Assembly (NCBI GenBank): GCA_018806985.1
Contig: JADANN010000146.1
Span: 124,001-188,000, forward strand
Origin: Angiostrongylus vasorum
Taxonomy: Eukaryota > Nematoda > Chromadorea > Rhabditida > Metastrongylidae
Length of the DNA: 64,000 nucleotides
Reading direction: 5' to 3'
Shown: positions 21,755-32,784 of the stretch, piece by piece
Layout: each line of letters starts with the position of its first letter
Position numbering within the stretch: position 1 is the first letter of the stretch
Position numbers and translations under genes: made by a program
Notes under the pieces: model-generated
Database searches by the model: none
Told to the model about the DNA's origin: nothing
Seen by the model: only the letters and a program-made list of their open reading frames with translations

Positions 21755-22075
21755 TCCTAACGGTTTACCTCCTCATCGTGGCTGGAAGGTGTTCTTGGGT
21801 GTCAGGCTGCGAAGTAAAGCGAGGGCATTCATCCGCCGGGCAGGGTCTCCCATGTTGAGAAGAACTAAACCAGTACCAGGCCCCCCTCTGATCCACGAAG
21901 GGAGCGACTGCCTGTGGTGATGACGACCTGGGACAGACCTTGACCAGGCTGACCTCGGAATTCCAGGGAACCACAATGGCTAAGCCAGCAGAACTCCGAA
22001 AAAAAGTGGATATTATGCCGAGGCCTGCACAGCCAGCGGGGGACGGGCCATCCAAGTACCCAAGTAAGTATCCTA
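21755..22075 (+). repeat. Family D interspersed repeat
   Basis: Plus copy with CTAACGGTTTACCTCCTCAT at the start and CCCAAGTAAGTA at the end. It is shortened internally around 21850-21870. Confidence 0.83.
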
Positions 22076-22432
22076 TTATATAGCCAGCCAAACACGTTCA
22101 TAACCCTATCAGAAAAGTCTTAAAATACAAATTTCAACCGCGTGGATAACAGGCGTTTTGAACACCGAATATGCCATAGTTTATTCATTTTATTGTTTTG
22201 TACTATATATGTTGCTATAAATAAATGAAAACCCATAAATATCAAATGAGTGAGAAAGGAGGAGATTAATTGTTTTCAATATTTCCGCCAAAATCGAGAA
22301 TTTATCACATTCGTTCCTTTTCTTCATCATTTTCGCTGAGAGCACATTTTGTTCAGATTTCCTGATTCGTTTAGCTTAAACGACTTTAATCTCTTTTACA
22401 AAATGGGAATACAGAAAAAAATGAAAGCGTTT

Positions 22433-22692
22433 ATCGGAGGTATCAGACATCACACACATGGAATCGATCCCCGCGCCCCCTGGCCCACCAAGCATTCCAT
22501 CCCTCCGGGATCGGCAAATTGGTACCAGACTTGTCTGGAGGAGAGCAGCACTGGCTCGATACATGGACAGGTCACTGCGAGTTATTCTAAAGGTCAGATA
22601 TGGATTCAGTCACCTCCAAACGATGTTTGATAAAGTCGAATGCATGGAGCATCCCTCAGGGATTGATCAACGCCGAGAGCTTTATCCTTCTT
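22433..22692 (+). mobile_element. Family A SINE, 5' truncated head
   Basis: Box A is missing. Box B GGAATCGATCCCCGCGCC, the core and the tail (CCCTCAGGGATTGATCAACG) are nearly perfect. Confidence 0.85.
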
Positions 22693-23289
22693 TTTTATCA
22701 GACAACACGGTGACGACTACGAGTAGAAGACGGACAATGTCAGAAAAGATTGAATCAACAACACTAAAAGCGAAAACTTTTAATAAGTAGAGATCTTTTT
22801 AAGAAAGATTCATTATTATGTGAATGTTTTTGCCACACTTCAAAAGTTGTTCCAGTGTTTACTTAAAGTACATGAATTTGCCATGCCTCGTTTTGCTGCA
22901 ACGATGAACAGAAAAAAAAGTTGATTTAGGAGTTATCTTTTTTTGACTTAGAGATTGAAACTTTTTGATCAAACAGTTTCTACAGTTTTCAAGAAATTAA
23001 CCTCATAGAGCTTAACTTACTACTTGGATCTAAGACTACACTCACTACGAAAAAATAGTACCTGCTTCAAAGTAACAACTACAGTAATCTGCTTTACCAA
23101 TCCAAAGATCCATAAAGAAGAACGAAAACCAATGGCACACTTTTATTTCGGAAAATATTTGTAGTTGACATCTATTTTGGAATAAACGGAGCCCTCTTGT
23201 GGATTGCAGTGTGCCGCATTAACAAAGGAGCATCTAAATAACTGCGAAATGCCAGTGAGTGAATCTTGAATAGCCCATTTGGGCTTGTT

Positions 23290-23400
23290 TCAAAAAGGAA
23301 GGACGATTGATAGCGAGTCGAAACGGGAACTCAGTGCTGGTCCAGCTGGCTCTCCGTGGGACAGCAATCCTGGCTGCCACAATGGGAAGGAGAAGATGAA
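23290..23400. other. GC-rich island open in several frames
   Basis: About 100 bases are much richer in GC than the flanks and lack stops in both minus frames and one plus frame. The minus strand has an acceptor-like CATTGTGGCAG and a frame ending in TGA. It may be an exon or a structured RNA; I cannot decide. Confidence 0.25.
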
Positions 23401-23512
23401 CAGGCAGGAAAACGTATACATAATAAATAAGGACTAATAAAACAGAAAAATCGAGAAGAAACTCGACCTCAGCAGCTCCAAAACATTCACGGACACTCGA
23501 AGAAATTTCTAG

Positions 23513-23600
23513 CGGTCAATTCCGATTGACGGGTACGACATACTTGGTGGTCGAGAAAATTGAGTTCGACGACACTATTGACATTCGAATTGAATATGAT
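23513..23600 (+). CDS. Candidate internal exon, unidentified
   Basis: An acceptor AAATTTCTAG is followed by 29 open codons (GQFRLTGTTYLVVEKIEFDD, then TIDIRIEYD) and a donor GAT|GTGAGG. It ends in phase 0. The segment at 23786-23838 begins after TTTTGCTTTTAG and is open in the matching phase (IACRERFSFFESAMRVL), with a donor-like GTAAAG. The two may form part of one plus-strand gene. I recognise no domain. Confidence 0.33.
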
Positions 23601-23785
23601 GTGAGGAAATTTTCACCAACAAATGCCAGGCCGAAGTCTGACCGCAGAAATTTAGCCGTAACGAACTCGGTTTCACGTTAAAGTCACTCCGCTTGCAACA
23701 AGAAGTTGCTTATTTACTTACTTAAATGGACGACTTATCTTAACAAGGAAACGTGCAAGGTCCAACATTTCCGTTTTGCTTTTAG

Positions 23786-23838
23786 ATTGCATGTCGAGAA
23801 AGATTTTCTTTCTTCGAGTCAGCCATGCGAGTGCTTTC
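23786..23838 (+). CDS. Candidate internal exon, phase-compatible with 23513-23600
   Basis: A strong acceptor CCGTTTTGCTTTTAG and a donor CTTTC|GTAAAG bound 53 bases. In phase 0, continuing from the upstream candidate, no stop occurs. The alternative frame (LHVEKDFLSSSQPCEC) is also open, so frame choice rests on the upstream exon. Confidence 0.28.
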
Positions 23839-23920
23839 GTAAAGATTCGGAGGACATTTGTCAATTGGCGACTTGGTGGTGCTACCAAAACGCTATATTG
23901 GCTTATAATATGAAAGGATA

Positions 23921-24105
23921 GAGCGTTTGGGGTTGATCAATCCTAGGAAGATGCACCACGAATTCGACCAGTGCTGCGGTGACTGGATATACCATTGGCC
24001 TACGCAGTGACTTTCGGTAGAGTGCCGATCAAGTCTGGGCTACTGTTCTTCCAGACAGTCCGGGATCAATTTGCCGGTCCCCAGGAAGAGTGTGGGGATG
24101 ATGGA
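23921..24105 (-). mobile_element. Family A SINE, decayed
   Basis: GGGGTTGATCAATCCTAGG, ATACCATTGGCCTACGC and TCAATTTGCCGGTCCCCAGG keep the family-A reverse order. Confidence 0.6.
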
Positions 24106-24199
24106 AACTTGATGACTGTGGTGGGCTGGATCAAACTAACGTTCATGTGTGTTCTAGGACAACCCCAATTACTGCGTTAACCATGGTCACTCACTCGCG

Positions 24200-25190
24200 C
24201 AGTGAAATTTAACGGACAATAAGGAGAAAATGAGAAAATAATCTTAAAAAAACTAGAAGTTATTCATTTAGCGGAATTTTAAGCAATCACGAGGAATCGC
24301 TAATATTGTAGCTCGTGAGTGTCAGTGTACTGGAGGAGATCCTCACCTCACCGTAGAACATAACATCCGGACATCAAAACAAAAAGATGTTTACGTCCGT
24401 TATTTTGAAGCTAACCTGCGCTATAATGGGTGATATGAAGTTTCTTACTGTAGAAAATCAAGACCCGGCAACCACCGTAACTCCATTGTTCCAAAGACAA
24501 AAAATAAAACTGTCTTTGTAGATGTAACGAAAAAATGCCGCAGTATGCAGATTCAGTTCAGCACAATGAAAATCAAAACGCAAAATCTGATTATGGAAGA
24601 AAAAACGCCGGCAAAGGCTGAAGCAGACAACAACAAGTCATAAAATTAACGGCATAGACGGAAATTGTGCTCGTAGGTCGTCGGCAATTGAAAATGGTAT
24701 CATCGCAAACAAAGATGATATAAAAGAGTATAAAAAGGTCCTTTAAAAGAAAATTGTAGAAGCTGAACACGGAGTTGGTAAGGAAACTTCATGTTCAGAA
24801 GAGATAGAAAATGTGAGGAGAGAAGATGTTGAAGCATGATAGATACAGATCGATAAGCACATAAATCATTGGAAGAAGAATCGGTAAATTTTGTTGCTTT
24901 TGTGAGTGGATTAACAGAGTAGTTGATGTGAATACATTCCAGTATAATCGGATCCTTCACAGACGTGTTTTTTATTAGCAAGTTCATAGTCATTTTTGCT
25001 ACAGGAAACTAATAACAACGTAAATGACGAGAAAACGCACTAAAATAAAACTACCACACTTCAAAGGTGGAGAAGCACTTATGAAAGAGGAACTAATATA
25101 ATTAGTTTCGCAGCATTTTGGAACAGTTGAACAGCTGAAAGTATGAAAAACCAAACTTTCTACAAGTTTTTTGAGAGCTCCTAAGATCGA
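24200..25190. other. No gene recognised
   Basis: A-rich unique sequence without a convincing coding frame or repeat. Confidence 0.4.
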
Positions 25191-25221
25191 TGTTAAATTA
25201 ACAACGGAAACGAGATTACTG

Positions 25222-25502
25222 TAGTCTTGATTGAACCGCCTGTAGCAAACTGGCTAGGGGTATGCTGGCAAACACATCCGTCGTTAGTTCGATAACACGA
25301 CCCATGCCGAAGAAGCCACGGTTTCTTCGGGCATCGCCAATTGGTAGCACATTTATTTAGGAGGACAAAAACACTGATTTGATATTTCGCCATGCCCCAG
25401 GATTGAATGCAATGTCCAAAAATGCATTCAAACACCTGGATGACGTTACGAATGGAGTCGAATGCATGACGAAATATTGATGAACAGCAGACGCTTTATC
25501 CA
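25222..25502 (+). mobile_element. Family A SINE, diverged
   Basis: Core CGCCAATTGGTAGCACATTT, GAATGCAATGTCCAAAAATG and the tail CAGACGCTTTATCC are recognisable. The head is largely lost. Confidence 0.6.
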
Positions 25503-25542
25503 CTTAATCTTAACAGTCTTACATGTAATATCTTCTTCGCAG

Positions 25543-25904
25543 TAATTAATGCTTCATGGGATTCCAACTTTTTCGAAGCCATTTTGTGTCGTGCACGTTT
25601 TCAGAGAGCCACAGAGTTCAAATCAGATGAGAAATGCGTCCGTTTCAGTTCCGGAGGTTCACCGGAAGAATTATGAGGGCTGGGACACATGTGATTAGGA
25701 GGGAATCGTGACTGCAATCCATTTTTCGGGTGGGTCTTGGCATTGGCCCAAAACACTTGGCCGAATGAGCTGCATTTAATAAGACTCCTTGGAGACTCCG
25801 ATGGAGAGAAAATTATATTGACACACAACGACCAGTACTGGTTTTCAACAACGGACGATAATTCCTCGACTACCAAAGCATTTGAAGAGTTGAGAGCTTC
25901 GTAG
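25543..25904 (+). pseudogene. Candidate coding segment broken by a stop or tiny intron
   Basis: After a strong acceptor ATCTTCTTCGCAG, 43 codons are open (INASWDSNFFEAILCRARFQ...KCVRFSSGG) up to a TGA at 25674-25676. About 30 bases on, a second plus-strand frame (25707-25904) gives RDCNPFFGWVLALAQNTWPN, then HLIRLLGDSDGEKIILTHND, and ends in TAG. Both halves look protein-like and lie outside repeats. They could be two exons around a tiny intron, or a frameshifted pseudogene. A 91-codon minus frame overlaps. The family is unknown. Confidence 0.3.
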
Positions 25905-26109
25905 ATGTATAGAATAGACTTTATTGTATAGCCGAAATCAAACTATGTAGCATCAGTAAAATAATTGTTCAATTTTAAATATATTTAAAATTAAAAATCT
26001 AAAGAAGGCGAAAAAAATGTTTAAAATTTCCAATAGAGTAGTGCCAGCTGCAAAGGTAAACAGTAGACTGGATAGTATCACCATGTCCGGTTAGACGACG
26101 AAATTCCAC

Positions 26110-26409
26110 TTGTTCAATTTCCTTCGTGTTCAAAATATAAACTTTGGCGCCCAAAAAAGAAGAAAAAAAACGTTTTCTAGGATTAGGAAGGTCACGATTT
26201 CATTTTGGCAAATTAAGAAGGCAAGATCGGAAAGCAAAGATCTACACATTATAATGGATTTTCTTGGATTTGATAGCGTTCAGTATGAGGTGAAATATCG
26301 GTTTGAAATTCAAAGTGACCATCGTTTTCATAACAAATGCATTGAACTCAATGCATACCGGGAGTTCTCTTCCAATAAGTTTGCATTAGTTCTTAAAAGA
26401 AGAGCTTAG
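26110..26409 (+). CDS. Unassigned 99-codon open frame
   Basis: Open from ATG to TAG outside repeats. The second half (DFLGFDSVQYEVKYRFEIQS, then NKCIELNAYREF) has a protein-like mix of residues. An acceptor-like GTTTTCTAG lies inside it at about 26180. No family is recognised and chance is possible. Confidence 0.22.
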   Translation: MFNFLRVQNINFGAQKRRKKTFSRIRKVTISFWQIKKARSESKDLHIIMDFLGFDSVQYEVKYRFEIQSDHRFHNKCIELNAYREFSSNKFALVLKRRA

Positions 26410-27864
26410 TAAGCTGTTCCAAGAGAATATTTTACACTAATCGAATCGTACGTAACTATAGTCGCAACAATGCCGCCGTATTCAAACAAAGTTAACCCCA
26501 TGGATGTAATAATATAATAATAAAGATAGGAATAATGAGAAAACATCGAGAGAATTCCATAGAGTGCAAGGTTAAGCACACACGAGGCCTCACGTAAATT
26601 TGTCTGATTTCCACGTCTACTTTTGCAACACAAGGTGCATGGAGAAACTCGTCCAGAAAAGGTTTCTTGTGGATTAAGAAGTGTAAAAGAAACAGCTTTT
26701 GGACTTGCTATGTCTGGCATGGAATTTGCGTTAAATAAGATGCTTCGCGGTGAAACAGGCTGCTGGAAACATATGAATTGAAATCAAGACATGCCGTCAC
26801 ATGTGTACTAGCGGGTAAGGTGGAGTCGATTGCGAATGTCTGAGTGGGGTGGAAGAAATTGTTAACGGAAATCTAACCAAAAAACTTGTCAATCTATGGA
26901 GTACGTCCGAAGTGCCGTTGGAATAAAATTCTTCCATCTAACGTATCAGCACGGCCTTCAAAGCTGTAAGCAAAGCTTACTTTTCAAAAAATGATAGATT
27001 CTTTTGCTACGAGCACATAACAGGAGGATAGGAAGACTGAACAGAATTACCCCATAGCTATCACGGCTCTCCCCCCAATAGTGCGCTGCCTCACTGTGGC
27101 TGAAATGAAGGAGATAGTGTTCTATCCTTCCACCATGCAAGGCAAGAGTTCGATATTGCACACCGGAACCCAAATTTGTGTGAATATGAGAAATCTGTGT
27201 TATGGCATAGCCAGAAAAGCTATATATAGCTGGTGGGTAGATTCATGTTAAAAAACAGTGAAAATAAAGAGTTCCGGAACCAAATGTGGAAATGTGGTGA
27301 TGTTCATGTCCTTCAAGAGCGCTGAAATAACACAATGATTCACGGCCTTACCGGTGAACCAGGTGATCGTAGCTTCAGAGTAAAAGAAAAATTTAGACTA
27401 CGAACAAAAAGAAAGCACGGTAATTGGCCCGGAAAACCGAAAATCAGGTTTTTTCACGTTCATCATGGTTAAGTTTGACATGCGGGAAAAAATTTGACCT
27501 GAAAGTTGTCTGAGAATTACATTTTTGAAACACTGGAAAACAAAAAGAACGAGACGATTACATAAACAAATTCAGGCACAGCATTATGATGTTATGGATG
27601 GACGAATTCCTTCAAAAAGCCTAACAAAGACATTCTTTGCTTTGCACTTAAAGAATGATTCTGCATGACCACCCGGCCAATTCCTCGACCAAAAAAACGT
27701 CAGCGAGTTTTACACCACTAAGCTTTTTGCTCTTAGAACTGCTAAACTATTAGGCCGATATAAAAAAAAGTTATTGGTATGCACATATTTTTGTGAATGA
27801 GAAATCCTATTCATCTCGGCTACATAACTATTTCAAATCCCATGGGTAACTAAATCTTCGGCAG

Positions 27865-27968
27865 TACCTATCAAATCAGTTTCGTTCTTGAGAATTTCAC
27901 TTTAGAAGTAACTGTAGATGAATTTGAAATAGTAGCCGTTTGCAAGGAGGACGGTGTGGGTATGGTAG
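27865..27968 (+). CDS. Candidate internal exon, unidentified
   Basis: The acceptor ATCTTCGGCAG, 34 open codons (TYQISFVLENFTLEVTVDEF, then EIVAVCKEDGVGM) and donor-like ATG|GTAGGTGAGG bound this segment. If spliced at 27964 it ends in phase 0, matching the segment at 28176. The peptide looks beta-rich. No family is assigned. Confidence 0.33.
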
Positions 27969-28175
27969 GTGAGGCAGGGGTTTCGTAACTCAACTTCCTT
28001 AACTTCTGTAGCGTTACTCAAGCAAGGTGCAGCCGAGCATTATGAAAATGAGGGATTGGACTTTTTCTACTGATCAAATCTGAGTAGATGATCTGTGCCT
28101 TTTGATGAGTTTTATCGAGATCCCCGACAGTATTTCTGTACTGTGACGGTTTGGCCATGAATCAATGAATTGCAG

Positions 28176-28343
28176 CGGCTAACCCGCCCGCAGACCAATA
28201 AGCAAGTACCGGAAGCTTACTTTTATCGGAATACGGCTTTCGGAAGCGTTTACTGGTGCCAGCCCAATCCAATCATTGCAATGAATGTTGTCGGTTATTC
28301 TATAGGATCCAGTCATATCGTACGTCATACTGCAATCAAGTAA
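28176..28343 (+). CDS. Candidate exon, phase-compatible with 27865-27964
   Basis: After ATGAATTGCAG, 55 codons are open (RLTRPQTNKQVPEAYFYRNT, then FGSVYWCQPNPIIAMNVVGY) to a TAA at 28341-28343. A possible donor AA|GTAATG overlaps the stop. It is unique sequence with balanced codon content. Function is unknown. Confidence 0.35.
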   Translation, partial: RLTRPQTNKQVPEAYFYRNTAFGSVYWCQPNPIIAMNVVGYSIGSSHIVRHTAIK

Positions 28344-28419
28344 TGGATCGGTTCTCCGACACGCAGAACGGACTTCATGGTAAAAATTTCAATCTCATCA
28401 ATTATATTCACATAACTGT

Positions 28420-28695
28420 TATAGTGCTGAAATATTTGCAAAACTTGGATCACAGGTCAGGTGGAACCGCGATCACGTACCGCACAAATGAAGCACTTGC
28501 TTTGCCTTTCTCGCAGCCAGTTTTATACCTAACGCTGCCATCAGCATGCATCTGTTAAAGGGGATTGTTCTGGTGAGCACAAATCGGGGGTTGAACCCAG
28601 TTAAGTTTATGCTGTAGTCGAAATCACAATGTTAACTTTCTATTTACTGTCTATCATCATTGTTCAAGGCAAGATACGGTATGAAATACAACCAC
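28420..28695 (-). mobile_element. Family B tRNA-like repeat
   Basis: GCTGAAATATTTGCAAAACT at the start, GGGATTGTTCTGGTGAGCAC in the middle, and GAAATACAACCACTATGACG repeating the start of a unit at the end. Box A is degraded. Confidence 0.72.
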
Positions 28696-28699
28696 TATG

Positions 28700-28772
28700 A
28701 CGCTATCTACGTTGGATCGTTTCCATGTGTATGGCAGGGCGCCTCTAACCACTGCGCTCCACACGCGCTCAC
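28700..28772 (-). mobile_element. Family A SINE, head only
   Basis: The minus strand reads GCGCGTGTGGAGCGCAGTGG and AGAGGCGCCCTGCCATACAC with a box-B remnant. The rest of the element is absent, so this is a 3'-truncated copy. Confidence 0.65.
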
Positions 28773-29204
28773 TATTCATGAACTTTCCAACTTCCCACTT
28801 TTCTAGCTTTTTTCGCATTCTGATTGGCCTCTACATAGTTATTCATGCACACTGTACGAAAAATTTTGGAACCATCTGCGTATTGACCAATCGGAAGCAA
28901 TTCCCCGGTCCCATGCCTCGTTGATGCCTCGATTGTTTCCGATGACATTACGATGATAGGAAGGTCTTTGTTTTTGCATCAGCACGAAAAAAAGTAATTG
29001 AAAAAGACACGAAGCAAAATATCTTTGTGGCTCAAAGAAGAAAGCTATTGAAAACTCTAGTCGTGCCGACGACGACGTAAAGATTAATATTGGCGATAGA
29101 TGGAAGTAATACGTTGGCAAATTGCTGTAGGACATTTGTAAAAGTAATATGAGCTATTATTATGGTAAGAAATCAGTCTTGTAAGAAAAGCACAGTCGGA
29201 AAAA

Positions 29205-29515
29205 AATTCTTGTGTGCACGAAGAATAAGAAAAACGAAAAAAAACCGAAAAGAAAAGAAAGGAAGCAACAGAAAGCCGAACAAGTGAAGAAGGAAGGAAA
29301 TAAAAAAAGAAGTGATAGGAAACTGGAATACTACGAATCTGAAAAGAAAGCGAAAAACGAGTACCAAGAGAAGGAAGCGAAAATAGGTATGGAAAGATAT
29401 GGAAAGAGGAAGAAGGAACCGACTGGAGAAAGAACGAAGAGGAAAGAACGACTTGTTCAAGTTAGGAGAAAAAAAACAAAAAAAAGGAAGAAGAACTTCC
29501 AAGAACGGAAATAAC
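29205..29515 (+). repeat. 300-bp purine-rich strand-biased tract
   Basis: The plus strand is almost all A and G for about 300 bases. It encodes a 100-codon Lys/Glu/Arg-rich frame and a matching Phe/Leu-rich minus frame, as expected from composition alone. I see no domain. It may be low-complexity DNA able to form unusual structure. Confidence 0.6.
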
Positions 29516-29890
29516 TTCGACAATTTCCTTAAAAATTTCCTTTAGTGACTTCTAGTCAAGATGGGAACAAAGCGTCTTGGTTTAGTAGACATCTAGGATG
29601 ATAAATGGGAACGGAATTGGGCCTCTAACGGCACTCGTTAAGATCTTTGGCCAAGCGAAGATCATTTCGAAGCCAGGCGTACTTTATAAATTGTCTACTG
29701 AAGAATCCACATGAAGAAAAACAAGAAGGGAAGGAAAAAAAAAGAAATAGAAAAGTTGCGAAAAAAGGAGAGAACGAGAAAAAAAATCTATATATTAAGC
29801 AAATTACTATGTTTTACTATTAGAAGCACTGTTAGCTAGTAAATTTATGTTCAAACGTACTATCCATTTACGCCAAGGAACATCAGAAGA
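29516..29890. other. No gene recognised
   Basis: Unique sequence continuing in purine-rich style until about 29790. Confidence 0.4.
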
Positions 29891-29894
29891 GAAC

Positions 29895-30205
29895 GAAACG
29901 CGCAGTGGCCAAATGACCTGCATTAGATGCATGGTCGCTGGTTCGACTCTGCCTGGAGCCTCATTTAACTATAAGGACAGCAAATCGGTGCCAGAGACGT
30001 CTGGAAAAAAGCTCCCTTCAATCAACAGAGGTCGGCGATTGTCTGCAGCGAGGATCTGGGAATGCCCTAGCATAGCTGCACCAGGGTATAATGGAAGATC
30101 AACTCGATCAGCCTTCAACGACATTCAGGAAAAACACGTTCAAATCACAGCTGAATCCACACGGAAATCGGAAGGCCTTCGTGGATAACCAATACGATAC
30201 AGCGA
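29895..30205 (+). mobile_element. Family C SINE with a variant head
   Basis: Box A CGCGCAGTGGCC and box B CTGGTTCGACTC resemble the head at 46330-46555. The tail carries ACTCGATCAGCCTTCAACGA and GGAAGGCCTTCGTGG. The core is reduced to TCGGTGCCAGAGACGTCTGG. Confidence 0.65.
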
Positions 30206-30444
30206 GCCAATCGAAGAAAATACTAGAAACGTATGATTCTTGCAGTTAGGTAATGTAAATGAATAAGTAAAACATCATCAAAACAAAAAACACCACTTAT
30301 ACCAAAATTATTCTTGAACATGAGGCAAAAAATAATTATTCCAATAAAAGAACGAGTGGCATCATTCAAATAGTGCGTATTCATCTCATTCGTCCTGGTA
30401 ATGAAAAAGACCTGAAAAAAACCCTTGTGTCTAAATGGTGATAA

Positions 30445-30716
30445 GGCGTCTGTGACGCAGTGGTAGGAGGCGCCCTGCAACACACATGTGGAATTGATCC
30501 CGGCGCCCATGGCCCACCAAGCCTTCCATCCCTTTGGGGTCGGCAAATTGGTATCAGACTTGTCTGGGAGGATAGCAGCACTGGCTCGGTGCATCGGTAG
30601 ACCATCGCGAGTCATTGTAAACGCCAGATACGCATTCAATCACCTCCAAACGATGCTTAATGAAGACGAATGCATGGCGTACGCCTCAGGGATTGTTCAA
30701 CGCCTAGAGCTTTAAA
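30445..30716 (+). mobile_element. Family A SINE
   Basis: Full-length. Box A is TGTGACGCAGTGGTAGG. Core and tail are near consensus. Confidence 0.88.
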
Positions 30717-31405
30717 TGGCGATAATCTCGAAAAATCTAGGAGATGATCATGTGGGAAGAGTAATGGTGACATGAAAAGCTCTGAAGGTGTTTTTTCTTC
30801 ACTCCATTTTAATAGGTTCTCGTATTCAGTGCAGAACAAAATCGTCTGCCGACGACGTTTTTCTGTATGTTCAAAAAGTTTCGTTTGTGCCATTGTTGAC
30901 TACAATCCTTTATATTCCAATTGTTTTTAAGAGTTCATTGTAGCCCCCATTTCAAACAGGACTGGAGAATAGAAATTTATGGGCAACAAAACCTTCTCAG
31001 CCGTTATTCATTCTGCAAAGAGGAACAGAAGAACCATAAATCAAAGCTAGAAAAATAACCCTAGCCTTTTTTTTCCGAAATAATTTCGAGCGTTTAGTAA
31101 CAAGTAGAAATCCATCTGAGTAGGAAATATAGACTACTTCTACATGCAGAGAAAAAAAAGTTGCCAGTCATTAATTCTGTTCTTCCTAGTTCAGTGGACA
31201 GGTATCTCATTCAAAATGGGACAAATACAATTCACTATCTGTTGAAAGTTATGACGTTGTCAAAACCCAGTTGAAGAAGAATGAAGCGGAACTCAGTTCA
31301 TTAACGCTCTTACTCTGAAGTAATAGTAAAGACATGCTAAGATTCACCAAACGTAATCCTAAGCCTAAGCCTATGAATTCGAGGTTTTTGGAAAAAACGA
31401 GATTT
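30717..31405. other. No gene recognised with confidence
   Basis: Short open segments on both strands (30815-30895 and 30960-31055) have acceptor-like borders but compete with each other, so none is called. Confidence 0.35.
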
Positions 31406-31424
31406 TATAAAAGAGAAAAAACAC

Positions 31425-31620
31425 AGGCGAAACGAAGGACCCGCATGGTGTGGTGGTGAACGCGTTGGCCCCCGGAAAGAGTAGTACGTGTTCGTTCCCC
31501 ACCGCATACACCAGCGGTCGGAGTTTTGCAAATATCTCAGCATCATTGTAGTTGTCTTACACAAATACCCTGCTGTGAGAAATTGTAATAGGCGGTAAAT
31601 AAAAAGTCAACATAGAGGAA
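31425..31620 (+). mobile_element. Family B tRNA-like repeat
   Basis: Box A is GCATGGTGTGGTGGTGAACG and box B is GTGTTCGTTCCCC. GAG..TTTTGCAAATATCTCAGCATC and the GGCGGTAAATAAAAAGTCAA tail follow. Confidence 0.85.
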
Positions 31621-31749
31621 AGAGATTTAATAAGTGAAAGTTTATAACCCTGCAAAAGAAGAGAAAAAAAAGCCATTGAGGAAAATTAGTTCTACTCTCT
31701 TCAAATTAAGGTTGAATTGATCGTGTTGGATTGTTGCAACAGATATCAG

Positions 31750-32140
31750 CTACCCTCCCAACGGTTTACCGTCTCATCGTGGCTGGGAGGTGTTCTTGGG
31801 TGTCGGACTGCGAAGTACAGCTGGGGGGATTCGTCCCCTCGGCATGGTTTCCCAAGCTGAAAAGGAGTCCGGCGTTTCCATCAGGAAGCCTAGCTGAGAG
31901 TAAACCAATACCAGGATCCACCAGCGTCCTGGTATCAAAGTCGCATGGTGGCAAATCTCTCTCTGATCCACAAGGGCTGCGACTGCCCGTGGTGGTGAAG
32001 ACCTGGAACAGACTTTGGCCAGGCTGACGTCAGGGATTCCAGGGAACCACAATGGCTTAACCAGCAAATCTCCGATAAATGGCGATTATGCTGGGGCCCG
32101 CACAACCAGTGAGGACGGGCCGTTCAAGTGCCAAGTGTCA
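31750..32140 (+). repeat. Family D interspersed repeat, reference copy
   Basis: Full-length. It runs from CCAACGGTTTACCGTCTCAT through CAGGAAGCCTAGCTGAGAG, CTGATCCACAAGGGCTGCG and CCAGGGAACCACAATGGC to CAACCAGTGAGGACGGGCC. A 98-codon plus frame and a 97-codon minus frame cross it. It has no tRNA-like boxes. Confidence 0.88.
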
Positions 32141-32179
32141 AGATATCAGCTACCATCGAATGTGAATAAATTATGCAGA

Positions 32180-32350
32180 CGTTTCTACTGCCTATTCTTT
32201 TGTCATAGTGGGGTAGCATGAGATGCACATCCACACAAATGCTGAAATTTGAGCAAAACTCGGAACCTCGATTGGGTTTCGAACCTGCTACCATTCTCGT
32301 CGAGTCCTCACGTAGACGACATGGAGTTGTTAACGATTACCTTTTTGGAG
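32180..32350 (-). mobile_element. Family B repeat, fragment
   Basis: CTGCCTATTCTTTTGTCAT, CTGAAATTTGAGCAAAACTC and GGGTTTCGAACCTGC match the start of minus-oriented variant B copies. Confidence 0.55.
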
Positions 32351-32784
32351 GGAAAATTTGCCTTTCATTGGTAACTCTATGATTTCATAGCCCGCTTAGA
32401 ATTTAATTTCATTTTATTTCCTTTTTAATAACCATGGTTATCCATTGTATGTTTCCAACACATGGGTGGCTATTGCACTTTGGCTAGAAGACCGGCAATC
32501 CCAAAAAAAAAGAAGAAACGGCTGGCACCACTTTTTTGCTTAGACGTGATGACAAAGCTTACCACGCTCCTGAAGAATCTGAACTAATAATACTGGAAAA
32601 TAACATTTCCTGAAGGACTTTTCGGTAGAACCTTTCAAATAAGTTACAAGGATGTCATGTGAGTCATCGTTGCATGGATGAGGAACAATGCTACCCTAAG
32701 GCAGATCACTGCTTGGTTTGTTGAAGCATATAACTAACAGCTGAAGTGGAGCACCGATATTTGTTCAACATACTACCGTCTCCG

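Noticed and set aside
31731..32067. Opposed open frames of 97-98 codons
   Set aside because: They lie in family D. Other copies do not keep the same frames open end to end, so protein constraint is not shown.
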